Shown piece by piece: positions 16,250 to 25,571 of a stretch of DNA of 57,987 nt. Each line of letters opens with the position of its first letter. Position 1 is the stretch's first letter. The notes below the pieces were generated by a model that searched no databases, had not been told where the DNA came from, and saw only the letters and a list, made by a program, of their open reading frames with translations. Made by a program: the position numbers and the translations under genes. Origin of the DNA: Azospirillum sp. 51_20 (GTDB lineage Bacteria; Pseudomonadota; Alphaproteobacteria; RF32; CAG-239); NCBI GenBank assembly GCA_001917175.1, contig MNTV01000040.1, positions 1 through 57,987 of the forward strand, given 5' to 3'.

Positions 16250-17587
16250 ATGAAGAAAAAATTTGTCGCTTTCGGCCTGATCTGCCTTTTATCGGCCTTT
16301 TCCGCTTCCGCCAAACTGTTTGACATTAACGAATACACGCTTTCAAACGGTGCCCGGCTGCTGGTGGTGGAAAACCACAAGGCGCCGATCGTCAAACATA
16401 TGGTGTGGTACCGGGTAGGGGCGGTCGATGAAAAGCCGGGCAAGGGCGGTGCGGCGCATCTGCTTGAACATCTGATGTTCCGCGGCACCGAAAAGGTTCC
16501 GGGGTCTGAATTTAACCGGCTTATGCAGATAAACGGCGCCGACAGCAACGCCTTTACTTCGCTTGATTATACCGCTTACCATCAAAGCCTGGACGTCAGC
16601 CGGCTGGAACTTGCCATGGCACTTGAGGCCGACCGTATGGCAAACCTTGATTTTTCCGACGAGGCTTTTGCCGCCGAACGTGACATCGTTTATCAGGAAC
16701 GCAAGCAGGTGGTAGAAAATCAGCCGCTTTCGGCTTTTGCCGAAAGCCTGCAGCACGGTTTGTGGCAGACACATCCTTACGCGCGGCCGGTAACCGGTAC
16801 GGAAGAGGAAATCCTGTCTCTGACCAGGGAAGACGTGATGGATATTTACCGCCGTTATTACGTGCCGAACAACGCAATTATCGTGATTTCCGGCGACATT
16901 GAACCTCAAACGGCTTACCGGCTGGCAGAAAAATATTACGGTAAGGTGCCGGCGGGGCATGAAATCGGGAAAAAATCTTTTCCCGCAGTCAATCCGACAA
17001 CCCGCATTATGTTGAAAATGAAGCTGCCGCGGGTAGAGCTGCCGCGGGTTGTCCGCCGCTATGTCGTCGATTCCTGCAATACCGATCCGCAAAGCATTTA
17101 TGCGGCAATGGTATTGTCTGCCTACCTTGGCGAAGGCGACACTTCGGAACTTTATAAGGAACTGGTAGTAAAAAGAAAGCTGGCGCTCGCTGCCGCCGCA
17201 TCTTACGATTACGCTTCGCGCAGTTACGGCACCTTCGGCCTGTCGGCGGTTCCGGCGGCCGGCGTTTCTCCCCAAGAACTGCAAAAAATGCTGGACAGGG
17301 TCGTAAACGATGCTGTTGCCTCGCTGACCGACGAAAAAGTTGAAAAAGTCAAAAACAAAATGCTGGCCGGGTTGGTCTATCTGCGCGACAATCCCAACGA
17401 TGCCGCTTATATCGTCGGCTCTCTTTATACCGTCGGCATGACGCGGGAAGACATTGAGAACTATGCGGACAACATCCGTGCCGTCGACGCTGCGGCGGTA
17501 AAAAAGGCGGCGCACAGGATTTTTACCGGCTCGGCAATGACGGAAGGTGTGGTCGAACCGCTGAACGGGGAGGGCGAAGATGAATAA
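16250..17587 (+). CDS. M16-family zinc peptidase, catalytic subunit
   Basis: 445 aa. A cleavable signal peptide (about residues 1-21, ending SASA) points to the periplasm. The inverted zinc site HLLEH is at residues 70-74, with the third ligand in the downstream Glu-rich helix (FAAERDIVYQERKQVVE). The R/Y substrate-binding motif is expected in the C-terminal half. Bacterial M16B proteins work as a pair of an active and an inactive subunit, and the next gene fits the inactive partner. It overlaps that gene by 8 bp. Probable role: degradation of signal peptides or misfolded peptides in the periplasm. Confidence 0.9.
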   Translation: MKKKFVAFGLICLLSAFSASAKLFDINEYTLSNGARLLVVENHKAPIVKHMVWYRVGAVDEKPGKGGAAHLLEHLMFRGTEKVPGSEFNRLMQINGADSNAFTSLDYTAYHQSLDVSRLELAMALEADRMANLDFSDEAFAAERDIVYQERKQVVENQPLSAFAESLQHGLWQTHPYARPVTGTEEEILSLTREDVMDIYRRYYVPNNAIIVISGDIEPQTAYRLAEKYYGKVPAGHEIGKKSFPAVNPTTRIMLKMKLPRVELPRVVRRYVVDSCNTDPQSIYAAMVLSAYLGEGDTSELYKELVVKRKLALAAAASYDYASRSYGTFGLSAVPAAGVSPQELQKMLDRVVNDAVASLTDEKVEKVKNKMLAGLVYLRDNPNDAAYIVGSLYTVGMTREDIENYADNIRAVDAAAVKKAAHRIFTGSAMTEGVVEPLNGEGEDE

Positions 17588-18965
17588 AAAGGGCGTTTTA
17601 TTTTCGGTTTTGGCCGCTGCCGCCGTTGTTTCCGCCGGTGTTTTTTATTTTTCCCGGCCGGCTTTTAACGCCGACGCCCTGGTCAAAAACTCCGAACTCG
17701 GGCGGCAGGGGTTTTTGCTGCCGGTAACGGAAGTGGTTTCGCCGCAATATAAAATCAAAGCCTATCTGCTGACGGATACGACCAACCCCATCGTCAGCCT
17801 GAGTTTTGTCTTTAGCCATGCCGGAACGGTTGCCGAAAAGGAAGGGCAGGCGGGGTTGTCAAAAATGACTGCCGCGCTCATTTCCGAAGCGGCCGGCGGA
17901 CTTGATTCGCAGGCTTTTAAGGAGAAAATGGAAAACTATGCGATTTCGCTCGGTTTCGGCGCCGACGGCGACGATTTTTCCGGCCGGCTGTTAACTACCA
18001 AGGAATTTGCGCCGATTGCTTTTGACATGCTGCGGCAGACGCTGACCGAGCCGCGGGTGGACGAAGCCGACCTTGAGCGGATCAGAAAGCAGATGCTGGC
18101 CGGGTTGGAGAGTCAAAACGAAGACCCCGGGCAACAGCTCGGGCTGATTGCCAACCGGACGCTTTTCGGGACACATCCTTACGGCCGCAATCCGCTCGGC
18201 AAAAAAGAGGATATTGAAAGCTTTACGCCGCGGGAGGTAAAACGGTTTGTTGCCGACAATTTGGGACGTTCCAACCTGATCGTCGGCCTTGCCGGCGACA
18301 TTACGGCGGAAGAGGCCGGCCGGATTCTGGATGAAGTTTTCGGCTCTCTGCCGAAGCGGGGCGCAGCCGACGAAACGCCGGCGGTTACGCCGCGGTTGTC
18401 CGGCGGATTTGACGCTCATGACGAAAATCTGCCGCAGAGTATGGCTTTTGCCGCTGCCGTCGGCACACGCCGCAACGCAGACGACTTTTACCCGCTTTAT
18501 ATCGCCAATTACATTCTCGGCGGTTCCGGCTTAAGTTCCCGCCTTAATCTTGTGGCCCGCGAAAAGGAAGGGCTGACCTACGGCGTTTATACCGGGCTTT
18601 CCGTTTCCGACAAAACGGAAATGATTGTCGGCGGCTTTTCTTCAACGTCCGGCAATTTTAACCGGGTAATGGAAATATTCAACGAAGAGTGGAACAAAAT
18701 GGGCGCCGAAGGCGTTTCCGCCGAAGAACTGGAAGAAGCGAAAAATTATCTGATCGCTTCCTACAATCTGCGTTTTGCCGACATTTCCGCCATTGCCGAG
18801 ATGCTTGTTTACATGCAGAAGGAAAAACTCGGCATTGATTTTCTGCAGGAACGCAACCGTTATGTTTCCGAAGTGACGCTTGACGAGGTCAACCGTGCGG
18901 CCGCCCGCTATTTTACGCCGGACAACCTCAAGATCATCGGACTCGGGAATTTCAAATCAGACTAG
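17580..18965 (+). CDS. M16-family peptidase-like protein, non-catalytic partner
   Basis: 461 aa. An N-terminal hydrophobic segment (about 5-25) acts as signal or anchor. The M16 fold is evident, but the zinc-binding HxxEH is absent: the matching segment reads GQAGLSKMTAALISEAAGG. It is therefore probably inactive as a protease. The C-terminal half retains the substrate-binding-type motif GSGLSSRLNLVAREKEGLTYGVY. It overlaps the catalytic gene by 8 bp, the arrangement expected for a heterodimer made in equal amounts. Confidence 0.88.
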   Translation: MNKKGVLFSVLAAAAVVSAGVFYFSRPAFNADALVKNSELGRQGFLLPVTEVVSPQYKIKAYLLTDTTNPIVSLSFVFSHAGTVAEKEGQAGLSKMTAALISEAAGGLDSQAFKEKMENYAISLGFGADGDDFSGRLLTTKEFAPIAFDMLRQTLTEPRVDEADLERIRKQMLAGLESQNEDPGQQLGLIANRTLFGTHPYGRNPLGKKEDIESFTPREVKRFVADNLGRSNLIVGLAGDITAEEAGRILDEVFGSLPKRGAADETPAVTPRLSGGFDAHDENLPQSMAFAAAVGTRRNADDFYPLYIANYILGGSGLSSRLNLVAREKEGLTYGVYTGLSVSDKTEMIVGGFSSTSGNFNRVMEIFNEEWNKMGAEGVSAEELEEAKNYLIASYNLRFADISAIAEMLVYMQKEKLGIDFLQERNRYVSEVTLDEVNRAAARYFTPDNLKIIGLGNFKSD

Positions 18966-18977
18966 GAGAAATATAAA

Positions 18978-20618
18978 ATGGAAAAAAACGTTACCAAAAC
19001 GAAAGCCTGGAAGAAGCTGGCTCTCCATTACCGCTTTTTTAAGAACGTTGAAATGAAAAACCTGTTTGCGTTTGATGCCAAACGCGGATCCAAATATGCC
19101 GTTGAGCTTGGACCGCTTTATCTGGACTATTCCAAAAACCGTTTTAACGAAAAGACCTTACAGTATCTGCTGGAACTGGCGGATGAAGTAAAGCTGCGCG
19201 ACAAAATCGAAGCGATGTTTACCGGCGAAAAAATCAATATTACCGAAAACCGGGCGGTTTTGCATACGGCTTTGCGCAATCGTCAGAACACGCCGGTATA
19301 TGTCGACGGCAAAAACGTAATGCCCGAGATCAACGCCGTGCTGGCAAAAATGAAAAAATTTACCGACGCGGTCCGTTACGGCGAATTTAAAGGCGCCACC
19401 GGCAAAAAGCTGACCAGCATCGTCAACATCGGCATCGGCGGCTCCGATCTGGGGCCGGTAATGGCCACCGCCGCACTGAAAGAATACTGGGCAAAAGACA
19501 TAAAATGTTATTTTATTTCCAACATTGACGGATCCGCCTGCGAAGACGTTTTAAGTCAGGTTGATCCGGAAACGACCCTGTTTGTCATCGTTTCTAAAAC
19601 TTTTACCACCATAGAAACCCTGACCAACGCCAAAACCTGCCGCAAATGGCTGATCGACGCTTTGGGCGAGTTTGCGGTTGCCAAACATTTCGTCGCCGTT
19701 TCCACCAACGCGAAAGAAGTGGAAAAATTCGGCATCAACACCGACAACATGTTCGAATTCTGGGATTTCGTCGGTGGCCGCTATTCGATGTGGTCGGCGG
19801 TCGGCTTGTCGATTGCCCTTGCCGTAGGGATGGAAAACTTTGAGAAAATGCTCGACGGCGCCAACGCGATGGATCTGCATTTCCGTCATACGTCGTTTGA
19901 CAGGAATATTCCGGTCATTCTGGCACTGCTCGGCGTTTGGTACAACAACTTTTTCGGTTTCGGCAGCCATTGCGTCGTTCCCTACGATCAGGATCTGCGC
20001 TATCTGCCGAGTTATCTGCAACAGCTTGATATGGAAAGCAACGGCAAATCGGTGAACGAAAACAACAAGTTCGTCAAATATGCCACCGGTCCAGTTTTGT
20101 TCGGCGGCGCCGGCACCGACGTACAGCATTCGTTTTTCCAGCTTTTGCACCAGGGCAGTCGGATCGTGCCGCTGGATCTGATCGTTCCCGCCATTTCCCA
20201 TAACGAAATCGGCGAACATCACGAAATTCTGGTCGCCAACGCTTTGGCGCAGGGAGAAGCGCTGATGCGCGGCAAAACCGTTGCCGAAGCGGCGGCAGAG
20301 CTTTCAAAAGCAGGCAAAAGCGCGGCCGAAGTCAGCCGTCTTAAGCGCTTTAAATTCTTCTCCGGCAATCGTCCGACCAACACCATCGTCATCAAAAAGG
20401 TAGATCCTTACACTTTGGGTATGCTGGTGGCAATGTACGAGCATAAGGTGTTTGTCGAGGGCGTCATCTGGAACATCGATTCCTTTGACCAGATGGGAGT
20501 TGAACTCGGCAAACAGATGGCCTTGAGCATTTTGCCCGAGTTACAGGGACACGCTTCCGGTCTGCATGACAGTTCGACCCGAAACCTGATCAGTCTGATC
20601 AAGAAAATCCGCAAATAA
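18978..20618 (+). CDS. pgi: Glucose-6-phosphate isomerase
   Basis: 546 aa, the length of the E. coli-type enzyme. It interconverts glucose 6-phosphate and fructose 6-phosphate. Both family signatures are present: the glycine-rich substrate loop NIGIGGSDLGPVMA at about residues 151-164, and the C-terminal GVIWNIDSFDQMGVELGKQ at about 494-512. The catalytic Glu lies in the ESNGKSVN segment (about residue 353) and His in SHNEIGEHHE. AGGAG precedes the ATG. It lies 12 bp after the M16 pair and 15 bp before mutL, so it is cotranscribed with them. Confidence 0.97.
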   Translation: MEKNVTKTKAWKKLALHYRFFKNVEMKNLFAFDAKRGSKYAVELGPLYLDYSKNRFNEKTLQYLLELADEVKLRDKIEAMFTGEKINITENRAVLHTALRNRQNTPVYVDGKNVMPEINAVLAKMKKFTDAVRYGEFKGATGKKLTSIVNIGIGGSDLGPVMATAALKEYWAKDIKCYFISNIDGSACEDVLSQVDPETTLFVIVSKTFTTIETLTNAKTCRKWLIDALGEFAVAKHFVAVSTNAKEVEKFGINTDNMFEFWDFVGGRYSMWSAVGLSIALAVGMENFEKMLDGANAMDLHFRHTSFDRNIPVILALLGVWYNNFFGFGSHCVVPYDQDLRYLPSYLQQLDMESNGKSVNENNKFVKYATGPVLFGGAGTDVQHSFFQLLHQGSRIVPLDLIVPAISHNEIGEHHEILVANALAQGEALMRGKTVAEAAAELSKAGKSAAEVSRLKRFKFFSGNRPTNTIVIKKVDPYTLGMLVAMYEHKVFVEGVIWNIDSFDQMGVELGKQMALSILPELQGHASGLHDSSTRNLISLIKKIRK

Positions 20619-20633
20619 CGAAAAGAGGCAGCA

Positions 20634-22475
20634 ATGGCTATCCGCATCCTGCCCGATACCCTGGTTAACCAGATTGCCGCCGGCGAAGTGATTGAGCGTC
20701 CCGCCTCGGTGGTCAAAGAACTGGTTGAAAACGCCATTGACGCCGGCGCGTCTTCGATTGAAATAACGCTGGTGGACGGCGGCAAGTCGCTGATTGCGGT
20801 TGCCGACAACGGCAAAGGCATGGCGCGGGAAGATCTTGAACTGGCGGTTGAGCGGCATGCAACGTCCAAGCTGCCGGACGACGATTTGTTCCACATCGGT
20901 TATCTCGGTTTCCGCGGCGAAGCGCTGCCTTCCATCGCCTCCGTTGCCAGGTTGTCCGTCACGTCCCGCAGCCGGCAGGCGGAAAACGGCTGGCGGATGG
21001 AAGTCAACGGCGGAGTCAAACAGTCTCCCGTTCCCGCAGCCTCCGCTGCCGGTACCCGGGTGGAAGTGCGCGATTTGTTTTATGCCGCGCCGGCCCGGCT
21101 CAAATTTTTGAAAACCGCTGCCGGCGAAGTTACGCAATGCGTCGACATCGTCAACCGGATTGCTTTGGCCAACCCGCAGATTTCTTTTTACCTGATCGAC
21201 GGACAAAAGAAAAAGATCAGTCTCAACGCCTGTCAGGGAGAATTGTTCGACGCCCGTCTGAAACGCCTGAGCGACGTTATGGGACGCGAATTCGGTGAAA
21301 ATTCTCTCCTGATTAATGCCGAACGCGATCATCTCCGCATCAGCGGCTACGTCAGTCTGCCGACTTACAACAAGGCCAACTCTCTTTCTCAGTATCTGTT
21401 TGTCAACAACCGGCCGGTACGCGACAAACTGCTTTTGGGCGCCGTTAAAGGCGCTTATCAGGGAGTGTTGGAAATCGGCCGCTATCCGTTATGCGCCTTG
21501 TTCTTTGACGTTGATCCCGACTATGTGGACGTCAACGTGCATCCGACCAAGGCCGAAGTGCGCTTTTTTGACGGTGCTGCGGTTCGCGGCCTGCTGGTCA
21601 GCGCAATCCGCAACGCTCTTACGGCCGGCAGCCGGCAGACGGCAGCACCGGCCAACCTGGCGAGTTTTTTGCAGGACAGCCTGGAAAATGCGTCTTTGAC
21701 GGCGCCGCTGCTGATGAGCGACGACAAAGAGGAAGCGGCCTTTTTAAACGACTGTCATCAACCGGCGCCTTCGGCCTTTCGCCGGACGCTTCCGCCGCTG
21801 CCGTCCCGCCCGCGCACGGCGGCGCTGCCGGAACTGGAAAGAAAGTTTTCCGTCCGTGCGGAAGAAGACGACAACAGCCGTTATGCGGATGCTGACGGCG
21901 TTTTGGGACAGGCAAAAGCACAGTTTCACAACACCTATATCATTTCCCAAACCGAAGACAGCATCGTTTTGATCGATCAGCATGCCGCCCACGAACGGAT
22001 CGTGATGGAAAAAATGAAAAAAGCCCTGAACGAGGGGCGCAAACCGGCAACCCAGATGCTGCTGATTCCCGAAATCGTCGAATTGGACGCTTGCGACAAA
22101 CAACGCCTGCTGGAAAATGCGGAAAATCTTGACCAGCTGGGATTGTCGGTGGAAGAGTTCGGCCCTTCGGCGGTAATTGTCCGGGAAATTCCGGCCTTAA
22201 TCAAAGACTGCGACACACAAAAGCTGGTTCATGATTTGGCCGAACAGATAGCGGAATGGGGCAGCGATTTCGCTTTGACGGAAAAACTGAACCATATCGT
22301 CGCCACTATGGCCTGCCACGGTTCCGTACGGGCAGGGCGCAGCCTCAACCTGGCGGAAATGAACCACTTGCTGCGGGAAATGGAACAAACCCCCAATTCC
22401 GGCCAGTGCAATCACGGTCGTCCGACCTATATCGAATTGAAATTAAAGGATATCGACAAACTGTTCCACCGATAA
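20634..22475 (+). CDS. mutL: DNA mismatch repair protein MutL
   Basis: 613 aa. The N-terminal GHKL ATPase domain has the IAAGEVIERPASVVKELVENAIDAG box at residues 14-38 and the GFRGEAL motif near 97. A poorly conserved Pro/Arg-rich linker spans about 340-420. The C-terminal dimerisation domain carries DQHAAHERIVME, which fits the DQHA(X)2E(X)4E endonuclease motif, together with ACHGSVRAG and QCNHGRPT. This MutL therefore probably nicks DNA itself, as expected where MutH is absent. It ends the lspA-to-mutL gene run. Confidence 0.96.
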   Translation: MAIRILPDTLVNQIAAGEVIERPASVVKELVENAIDAGASSIEITLVDGGKSLIAVADNGKGMAREDLELAVERHATSKLPDDDLFHIGYLGFRGEALPSIASVARLSVTSRSRQAENGWRMEVNGGVKQSPVPAASAAGTRVEVRDLFYAAPARLKFLKTAAGEVTQCVDIVNRIALANPQISFYLIDGQKKKISLNACQGELFDARLKRLSDVMGREFGENSLLINAERDHLRISGYVSLPTYNKANSLSQYLFVNNRPVRDKLLLGAVKGAYQGVLEIGRYPLCALFFDVDPDYVDVNVHPTKAEVRFFDGAAVRGLLVSAIRNALTAGSRQTAAPANLASFLQDSLENASLTAPLLMSDDKEEAAFLNDCHQPAPSAFRRTLPPLPSRPRTAALPELERKFSVRAEEDDNSRYADADGVLGQAKAQFHNTYIISQTEDSIVLIDQHAAHERIVMEKMKKALNEGRKPATQMLLIPEIVELDACDKQRLLENAENLDQLGLSVEEFGPSAVIVREIPALIKDCDTQKLVHDLAEQIAEWGSDFALTEKLNHIVATMACHGSVRAGRSLNLAEMNHLLREMEQTPNSGQCNHGRPTYIELKLKDIDKLFHR

Positions 22476-22565
22476 CAACGGTTCGTTGCTTTTATTTTTT
22501 ATAAATTTGTTGTTTTTTCGCTTGACTTTCCGCCGCGGATTTTGTAAAAGTCTTTTCAAGACAAT

Positions 22566-22643
22566 GGCGAAAGTAGCTCAGTTGGTTAGAGTACCGGTTT
22601 GTGGTACCGGGTGTCGTGAGTTCGAGTCTCATCTTTCGCCCCA
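22566..22643 (+). tRNA. tRNA-His(GTG)
   Basis: 78 nt with an encoded CCA. An extra 5' G (position -1) faces C73, as tRNA-His requires. Acceptor GCGAAAG pairs with CTTTCGC. The anticodon loop TTGTGGT has anticodon GTG, and the T-arm has GTTCGAGTC. Confidence 0.95.
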
Positions 22644-22645
22644 GA

Positions 22646-22678
22646 TAAAAAAGCCCTCATCCGTGAGGGCTTTTTTTT
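22646..22678 (+). terminator. Terminator after tRNA-His
   Basis: The stem AGCCCTCA with TGAGGGCT has a 4-nt loop and is followed by a run of T. Confidence 0.92.
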
Positions 22679-22743
22679 GCCATAAGCGTATCTTTGTCCG
22701 GACGAGAGAAATCGGGAGATTCGCGAAAGCTTTGAGAACCGGG

Positions 22744-22771
22744 TTTACAATATTATTGAATGTAGTATAAT
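22744..22771 (+). promoter_or_regulatory. Strong sigma70-type promoter
   Basis: TTTACA, a 16-bp spacer, then a perfect TATAAT, 28 bp before the ATG at 22800. Confidence 0.7.
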
Positions 22772-22799
22772 TTTTTTATTTTACAGAGAGGTGGATAAC

Positions 22800-23333
22800 A
22801 TGACCGTAAGAAACACACTTTTAACCGCAGCCAAAGCCAAAAAATTTGACAAAGACGGATTTTCGGAAAAACTGGAAAATATTTCGGGGCTTAACGAAAA
22901 ACAGTGGAAGGAAAATTGCCGGGCTCTGATAAAACAAATGGATAAACTGATTAAGGGGAAAAACATCTCTGCCGGCAAACATATTGCAAAATATGAAAAG
23001 ATATTAAACGAACTGGAACAGAAATCCGCCTTGAACAAAAGGCAGGAAAAAGAGCTTGCAAAATTAAGAAAAGAACGGCAGGAAGAACAAAATTTCCATT
23101 CACTTGATGATGCCGTTGAACTTTTAACCGCAGAAGGCTACAGTGTAACCAAAAATGACGGTAGCAGCTGTTTGACCAATGAAGGAATTCTGAACGTCTT
23201 AAGCTACAGATATGACAGAATAAAAGACGAAAAAAAGAAGAGGGAACTTGAGGAAAAAATAAAAACGCATTTTCCTTCTTTGTTTGAAACAGCAGGAAAC
23301 AAAACAGAAGAAACAGATAAAAACATTCGGTAA
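22800..23333 (+). CDS. Coiled-coil protein of unknown function
   Basis: 177 aa from the ATG at 22800 (GAGAGG upstream); a GTG three codons earlier overlaps that site. The protein is Lys/Glu-rich and mostly helical. Residues about 50-100 (KYEKILNELEQKSALNKRQEK and after) look like a coiled coil. A short globular part (SLDDAVELLTAEGYSVTKNDG) and another charged helix follow. There is no signal peptide. It has its own strong promoter and AT-richer codons than the housekeeping genes around it, directly after a tRNA gene. It may be acquired DNA. No family recognised. Confidence 0.65.
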   Translation: MTVRNTLLTAAKAKKFDKDGFSEKLENISGLNEKQWKENCRALIKQMDKLIKGKNISAGKHIAKYEKILNELEQKSALNKRQEKELAKLRKERQEEQNFHSLDDAVELLTAEGYSVTKNDGSSCLTNEGILNVLSYRYDRIKDEKKKRELEEKIKTHFPSLFETAGNKTEETDKNIR

Positions 23334-23344
23334 AAAGCGAAAAG

Positions 23345-23378
23345 TCGACCCCGGCAAAAACGGCTTTGCCGGGGTCGA
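23345..23378. terminator. Bidirectional terminator
   Basis: A 14-bp stem, TCGACCCCGGCAAA with TTTGCCGGGGTCGA, lies between convergent genes. The T-run is on the minus strand, so it mainly ends the radical SAM operon. Confidence 0.8.
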
Positions 23379-23388
23379 ACGAATGCAA

Positions 23389-24690
23389 TTACGGCTTATA
23401 TACCGTTTTGAAATAGTCCGGCATTTCATCAAACGGACATTGTCGGCAGATTTCCAGACTGCTGTTTACGTCAAGCGGCACCCGCATATTATCGGCACGG
23501 ATTTTTTCGGCAATCAGACGATGGTTTTTCTGAATAAAGCAGTGTCTTCTCGGCAGCATAAAAGCTTCGTTCATTCGCAGCCAAACGGTTTCGAGCGGCT
23601 CCCGCACAACATTACCGAAACTGAGAGGCGTAAAGTCGCAGGGACAGACTTCTCCAGCATTGTCAATGAACATATGCTGAGTTCCGGCGCCGCAGCCGAA
23701 CAGTTCCGGACTCTCTATCTGATTAAACGCGCATACTTTGGTTCGCGGAGAGCGGCTGTTGATCTGCCGGTGAAAAGCCCGCAGCGTTTTGACGTCTTCG
23801 GCCGAAATAACCGTTTCATCATTGTCAAGCAGCTTTCCGCAAGGCATTGCCTCAACAATCCGATATTCGTTTACTTTCAGTTTGACCGCCAGTTGATAAA
23901 TATTGCGATAATCTTCCGTCTGCATAAAACGGGGAGTGGCTACAGAAGAAACCATTGTATACAAACCGGCGCCTTTAGCCGCCTTCACGGCGCTCATCAC
24001 CTCATCAAAGGCCGTTTTCCGGCCGCGAAGCCGGTTATGGATCTCCGGTTCGGAACTGTCAAGACTGAAGCATATTGCCCATAATCCCGCTTTTTTCAAT
24101 TTCCGCGCCCGTTCCTCGTCAAGCCCGCAACCGGTTGTGAACAATATAACGGCCGCACCGCCGGTTGCCGCGCGTTTTATCAGATCGGCAATGTTTTTAT
24201 GCTGCAGCGGTTCGCCGCCGGTAAATCCGATGATGCTTGCGCCCAGCCGGCACAAATCGTCAGTGAGAACAAGCTGCCGGGAGGTCGGCAGATCGGGTTT
24301 TACGTGGCCTTTGAAACTGCAATGCCAGCAGTTATAGGGGCATTCCTTGGTGACGGCGATATAAGCGGATACCGGCGAAAGCTTCCGGCCGGACAAAAGG
24401 TTGGTAAACATCCGCTCATACGCGCGGCCGGGGAAGGGAGGCAAAAAGGAATTGACAACATACTTTCCGTCATGACGGGAAATACACTCCGAAGAAAGCA
24501 GTTCACGGGCAAAAGCGAAGGTTGAGGTTTTCAATTTCCGGTTATCGTCAATTTCCTGCCAAACGGCGGAAGGCAGGCGCTTTTTGCCCCGTTTGCGCAA
24601 TTCCTGCAAAACGGAAAGCGGCGGCCGGGTTATTTGCGGGGTGGCCATAATCCGCAGCAGCATAATTATCTGTTTTAATTTTCCAAGCAT
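23389..24690 (-). CDS. Radical SAM/SPASM-domain protein
   Basis: 433 aa. A helical N-terminal region of about 95 residues precedes the radical SAM core. The 4Fe-4S motif is CPYNCWHC (CxxxCxxC) and the SAM-binding segment is GFTGGEPLQH. The C-terminal SPASM-like part has further cysteines: CGAGTQHMFIDNAGEVCPCDF, and CRQCPFDEMPDY near the end. SPASM proteins usually modify peptides or proteins, but some act on small molecules. The ATG follows directly on the stop of the methyltransferase gene (TGAATG), so it is the last cistron of a four-gene coupled operon with a 20-aa lipopeptide. Substrate unknown. Confidence 0.85.
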   Translation of the reverse strand: MLGKLKQIIMLLRIMATPQITRPPLSVLQELRKRGKKRLPSAVWQEIDDNRKLKTSTFAFARELLSSECISRHDGKYVVNSFLPPFPGRAYERMFTNLLSGRKLSPVSAYIAVTKECPYNCWHCSFKGHVKPDLPTSRQLVLTDDLCRLGASIIGFTGGEPLQHKNIADLIKRAATGGAAVILFTTGCGLDEERARKLKKAGLWAICFSLDSSEPEIHNRLRGRKTAFDEVMSAVKAAKGAGLYTMVSSVATPRFMQTEDYRNIYQLAVKLKVNEYRIVEAMPCGKLLDNDETVISAEDVKTLRAFHRQINSRSPRTKVCAFNQIESPELFGCGAGTQHMFIDNAGEVCPCDFTPLSFGNVVREPLETVWLRMNEAFMLPRRHCFIQKNHRLIAEKIRADNMRVPLDVNSSLEICRQCPFDEMPDYFKTVYKP

Positions 24691-25509
24691 TCATTTTTTC
24701 CTGTAAATACCGATAATGTGACGATGACAGAGTTCCGCGGTGCTCTTTTTCAGTTCCTTTTTGAAAAGATCCGTATCCAATACTTTTTCAAAACCGGCCA
24801 TAATGCCCGTTTTGAACAACCAGTCGGAAAAATCTTCTTCCCGGAGATGGATTTTCATGCTGTCCTTATGTTGATAAAGCGTTTCAAACCGCTTATCGTC
24901 AACGAAGGAAAAGTCTTTGGGAAACTTCGGCCACAACAGTTTTTTCACCTTTTGCGGATAATTGTACATGGTACGTCGGAAAGCGTCAAAGACTCTGGGC
25001 AAAGTATCTGCCGTATTGACGATGAAGGCGAAAACGCCTTTCGCTTCCAAGACGCGGCAGGCTTCTTCGGCAATCCGTTTCGGATCGGAATAGCCGATTG
25101 CCCATGCCGAGCAGATCATCGTCCGGCTTTCTGCCGGAAGTTTCCGCAGATAATCCAGCATGTCGGCATGAACAAATTGTGTTTGCGGCATTTTTTTAGC
25201 GGCCTGTTTCAACATGCCGGCAGAGATGTCAACCCCCGTGACCGGGTTATCATAGCGTTTTGTCAGCCATTCGGTTGAAAAGCCCGTTCCGCATCCGAGA
25301 TCGACAATCGGTTTGTCCGATTGCAGCGGCGGCAGTCTGTCGAGAAAGTTTTGCGTACATGGCTTGATATGGCAAAGCCAGTTGTCGTCGTAATTTTCCG
25401 CAACATTGTCATAACCTTCCGCATAATCCTTTTGACCGAGGAATCCGCAGGTAAAAATTTTGCAGAACAAAACGGCGTTTAAGCGCAGACAGCTCAAATA
25501 CCTGTTCAT
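24691..25509 (-). CDS. Class I SAM-dependent methyltransferase
   Basis: 272 aa. An unusual N-terminal stretch of about 30 residues (RLNAVLFCKIFTCGFLGQ) precedes the methyltransferase fold. The SAM site is IVDLGCGTGFSTEW at about residues 69-82, then the acidic GVDISAGML loop, HADMLDYL, and the motif IV-like CSAWAIGYSDP. The C-terminal part is basic and helical. It resembles UbiE/BioC-like small-molecule methyltransferases, but the acceptor is unknown. The ATG overlaps the stop of the 20-aa lipopeptide gene (CTGATGA), and the stop touches the radical SAM start, so production of all three is coupled. Confidence 0.82.
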   Translation of the reverse strand: MNRYLSCLRLNAVLFCKIFTCGFLGQKDYAEGYDNVAENYDDNWLCHIKPCTQNFLDRLPPLQSDKPIVDLGCGTGFSTEWLTKRYDNPVTGVDISAGMLKQAAKKMPQTQFVHADMLDYLRKLPAESRTMICSAWAIGYSDPKRIAEEACRVLEAKGVFAFIVNTADTLPRVFDAFRRTMYNYPQKVKKLLWPKFPKDFSFVDDKRFETLYQHKDSMKIHLREEDFSDWLFKTGIMAGFEKVLDTDLFKKELKKSTAELCHRHIIGIYRKK

Positions 25510-25571
25510 CAGATCGGTCCGCAGGCGGCGGTAAAGATAATAAAGGATAAAGCGATCAATATTTTTTTCAT
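25509..25571 (-). CDS. Twenty-residue lipopeptide / minimal lipoprotein
   Basis: The frame reads M-K-K-I-L-I-A-L-S-F-I-I-F-T-A-A-C-G-P-I and stops. It is a complete lipoprotein signal peptide (KK, ten hydrophobic residues, lipobox TAAC) with only Cys-Gly-Pro-Ile after the cleavage site. GGGAGAAG lies six to eight bases before the ATG. The ATG overlaps the stop of the upstream four-TM gene (ATGA), and its own stop overlaps the ATG of the methyltransferase gene. Such exact packing argues for real translation. It could be a lipid-anchored tetrapeptide, a substrate for the adjacent tailoring enzymes, or just a translational coupler. Processing would need LspA, encoded at 15537. Confidence 0.6.
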   Translation of the reverse strand: MKKILIALSFIIFTAACGPI

